In this document: piece after piece, positions 61,991-64,000 of the stretch
Numbering within the stretch: position 1 is the first letter of the stretch
Layout of the letters: each line of letters opens with the position of its first letter
Assembly: GCF_000348925.1 (NCBI RefSeq)
Contig: NZ_AODQ01000009.1
Location: 1-64,000, forward strand
Direction of reading: 5' to 3'
Source of the DNA: Cesiribacter andamanensis AMV16
GTDB lineage: Bacteria > Bacteroidota > Bacteroidia > Cytophagales > Cyclobacteriaceae
DNA length: 64,000 bases
Notes under the pieces: model-generated
The model's input: only the letters and a program-made list of their open reading frames with translations
Databases searched by the model: none
What the model was told of the DNA's origin: nothing
Program-made: the position numbers and the translations under genes

Positions 61991-64000
61991 ATGAAGAGGA
62001 TATTCACCCTGCTACTGGCCCTCTGCCTGAGCCCCGCCTTGTGGGCTGCCGAGGGCATGTGGCTCCCCCTGATGCTCAAAGCCCTGCAGGACGATATGCA
62101 GGCGCATGGCATGAAACTCACCGCTGAGGAGATCTACAGCGTAAACCAAAGCAGCCTCAAAGATGCCATTGTTTCCTTTGGCGGCTTCTGCACCGGCGAG
62201 CTTATTTCTGACCAGGGCCTGATCCTGACCAACCACCACTGCGGCTATGGTGCCATTCAGAGCCACAGCTCGGTGCAGGACGATCTGCTGACCAACGGCT
62301 TCTGGGCCCGCACCAAAGAAGAAGAAAAGCCCAACCCCAGCCTGTTTGTGACCTTTATTGTGCGCATGGAAGATGTGACCGAACAGGTACTGCAGGGCCT
62401 GGACCCCAAGTTGTCAGAGACCGAGCGCGAAAAACAGGTAAGTGAGCGCATTCGCCAGATCAGCCAGCAGGCTACCCAGGGCACCCACTACAAGGCCCTG
62501 ATCAAGCCCTTTTTCTATGGCAACGAATACTATATGTTCGTTACTGAAACCTATGACGATGTGCGCCTTGTAGGCACCCCGCCCAGCAGCATCGGCAAAT
62601 TTGGCGGCGATACCGACAACTGGATGTGGCCCCGCCATACGGGTGATTTCTCGCTTTTCCGTGTGTATGCCGGCCCCGATGGCAAGCCTGCCAAATACTC
62701 GCCCAACAACAAGCCCCTGAAGCCCAAGCACCACCTGCCCGTATCGCTGGAGGGGGTGCAGGAAGGTGATTTCACCATGGTCTTTGGCTTTCCCGGCCGC
62801 ACGCAGCAGTACCTGACCTCGCATGCCGTTAAGATCCTGATGGAGCAGACCAACCCGCACCGTATTGACATCCGCGACAAGCGGCTGGAGATCCTGGACC
62901 GCCACATGAAGGCCAACGACACCGTGCGCATCCAGTACGCCAGCAAATATGCCAGCGTTGCCAACTACTGGAAAAAATGGATCGGTGAAAACCGGGGCCT
63001 CAAGCAGCTTAACACCCTGGAGGAGAAAAGGGCACAGGAGCAGGCCTTTCAGCAATGGGCAGCGCAAGATCCCCAGCGCAACGAGCAGTACGGCAAGCTG
63101 CTGGCCCGCTTTGCCGAGCTCTACCAGCAGCAGGAGCGTGTAGACCTGGCCAACAACTACCACCGCGAAGCCCTGCTGGGCGTGGAGCTCATCAAGCTGG
63201 CTGGCACCTTTAATGCCCTGGCCAGTGGCTCCCTGCCAGCCGCCGAACTAAGCGCGGGCAACAACCGCTTTACAACAGCCCTGGAGCGGCATTTCAAAGA
63301 TTACAATGCCGCTGCCGATAAAGATGTGTTTGTGCACATGCTGCTGCTCTACAAACAGCAGGTGCCGCAGCAGTTTCAGCCCGAGCCCATCCGCAAGCTG
63401 CCCACTACCGAAGCCGGCATCCGCACCTATGCCGATAAGCTTTACAGCCAGTCCGTGCTGGCCTCCCGCCAGAAAATGCAGGAGCAGCTAAGCACCTACG
63501 ATCCTAAAAAGACAGCCGCCCGCCTGCGCAAAGATCCGGGCTTTGTCCTGTACGGGGCCATACAGGAGGTATTTGAGAAACAGATTGCGCCCGTATATGC
63601 CGCCACCGATCCGGAACTGGAACTGCTCTACCGCCGCTATGTGGCCGGCCTGCGCCAGATGCAGCAGGACAAGCTCTTTTATCCCGATGCCAACAGCACC
63701 CTGCGCGTAGCCTATGGCAAGGTGGGCGGCTATACCCCGCAGGATGGGGTGCAGTACCTGCCTTACACCACCCTGGAGGGCATTATGGAAAAAGAAGACC
63801 CTTCTAATGAGGAGTTCATTGTGCCCGAGCGTCTCAAGGAGATTTACCGCACCAAGGATTATGGCCCCTATGCTACAGAAGATTACATGCCGGTATGCTT
63901 TGTGGCCTCTAATCATACTACCGGCGGCAATTCCGGCAGCCCGGTGATTGATGCAAAGGGCCGCCTGATCGGCCTAAACTTTGACCGCAGCTGGGAGAGC
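61991..64000 (+). CDS. S46-family dipeptidyl peptidase, DPP11-like (3' end beyond window)
   Basis: 670 residues are visible and the frame runs off the window. A signal peptide (LLLALCLSPALWA) is followed by the S46 catalytic features: His82/His83 in LTNHHCGYG, the Asp in TDNWMWPRHTGDFSLFRVY, and the nucleophile Ser648 in GGNSGSPV. The specificity position 18 residues after that Ser is Arg666 (GLNFDRSWE), the residue that in DPP11 binds the acidic side chain, predicting Asp/Glu preference. It releases dipeptides from peptide N-termini in the periplasm. Confidence 0.94.
   Translation, partial: MKRIFTLLLALCLSPALWAAEGMWLPLMLKALQDDMQAHGMKLTAEEIYSVNQSSLKDAIVSFGGFCTGELISDQGLILTNHHCGYGAIQSHSSVQDDLLTNGFWARTKEEEKPNPSLFVTFIVRMEDVTEQVLQGLDPKLSETEREKQVSERIRQISQQATQGTHYKALIKPFFYGNEYYMFVTETYDDVRLVGTPPSSIGKFGGDTDNWMWPRHTGDFSLFRVYAGPDGKPAKYSPNNKPLKPKHHLPVSLEGVQEGDFTMVFGFPGRTQQYLTSHAVKILMEQTNPHRIDIRDKRLEILDRHMKANDTVRIQYASKYASVANYWKKWIGENRGLKQLNTLEEKRAQEQAFQQWAAQDPQRNEQYGKLLARFAELYQQQERVDLANNYHREALLGVELIKLAGTFNALASGSLPAAELSAGNNRFTTALERHFKDYNAAADKDVFVHMLLLYKQQVPQQFQPEPIRKLPTTEAGIRTYADKLYSQSVLASRQKMQEQLSTYDPKKTAARLRKDPGFVLYGAIQEVFEKQIAPVYAATDPELELLYRRYVAGLRQMQQDKLFYPDANSTLRVAYGKVGGYTPQDGVQYLPYTTLEGIMEKEDPSNEEFIVPERLKEIYRTKDYGPYATEDYMPVCFVASNHTTGGNSGSPVIDAKGRLIGLNFDRSWES

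Overview
The window looks like chromosome from a Bacteroidetes bacterium, most likely of the Cytophagales. Evidence: promoter-like TAnnTTTG boxes just upstream of start codons, T9SS-type C-terminal sorting domains, a PafA-type alkaline phosphatase, an S46 dipeptidyl peptidase, a GlmU-like sugar nucleotidyltransferase typical of the phylum, a M56/TonB fusion next to a BlaI repressor, and few Shine-Dalgarno sequences. Most genes are GC-rich; a few islands (19.7-20.5 kb, 57.2-60.4 kb) are clearly AT-richer. I see no tRNA, rRNA, CRISPR array, prophage or replication origin.

Layout. 0-5 kb: a cut-off outer-membrane barrel gene, an ADP-ribosylglycohydrolase, a lone response regulator, rpmE2, a GlmU-like enzyme and holB. 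5-12.8 kb: a retropepsin-like protease with RimK, hemC, a RAYT transposase in a nest of REP-like palindromes, a phytol/dolichol-kinase-like protein, cyclophilin plus an RmlD-like reductase, and a frameshifted alanine/Na+ symporter. 12.9-19.6 kb: pafA, the def-ruvX-hemerythrin operon, a C-terminal processing protease and hmgA. 19.6-24.2 kb: two paralogous secreted proteins with the remnant of a third, a CrtA-like monooxygenase, and the BlaI/M56-TonB pair. 24.4-31.6 kb: mazG, an NqrM-like small protein, glmM, a cysteine desulfurase, a thioredoxin-like gene and hemH (both frameshifted), and a fatty-acid desaturase. 31.7-45 kb: two related esterases around an amino-acid permease, a hydrolase-OsmC fusion, a beta-propeller lipoprotein, a PAS histidine kinase, DUF547, a universal stress protein, a cation/proton antiporter and a decayed outer-membrane gene. 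45-57 kb: glyS, an MtfA-like peptidase, dgt, an MMPL exporter, a second PAS kinase and ileS. 57-64 kb: a secreted M43 protease, small secreted or lipoproteins, a BatD-like protein and the start of an S46 dipeptidyl peptidase.

How the genes work together. The window is mainly housekeeping (translation: glyS, ileS, rpmE2, def; nucleotide hygiene: mazG, dgt; envelope precursors: GlmU-like and glmM; heme: hemC, hemH) mixed with peptide and phosphate scavenging at the cell surface (M43, S46, PafA, esterases). The points most worth a second look are the isoleucyl-tRNA synthetase whose HIGH motif reads GIHH, the RAYT/REP nest that abuts a gene lacking a normal start codon, two related inverted-repeat-bounded intergenic cassettes after glyS and ileS, the family of secreted paralogs with a third-copy remnant, and a set of one-base disruptions at homopolymer runs that may be sequencing errors.
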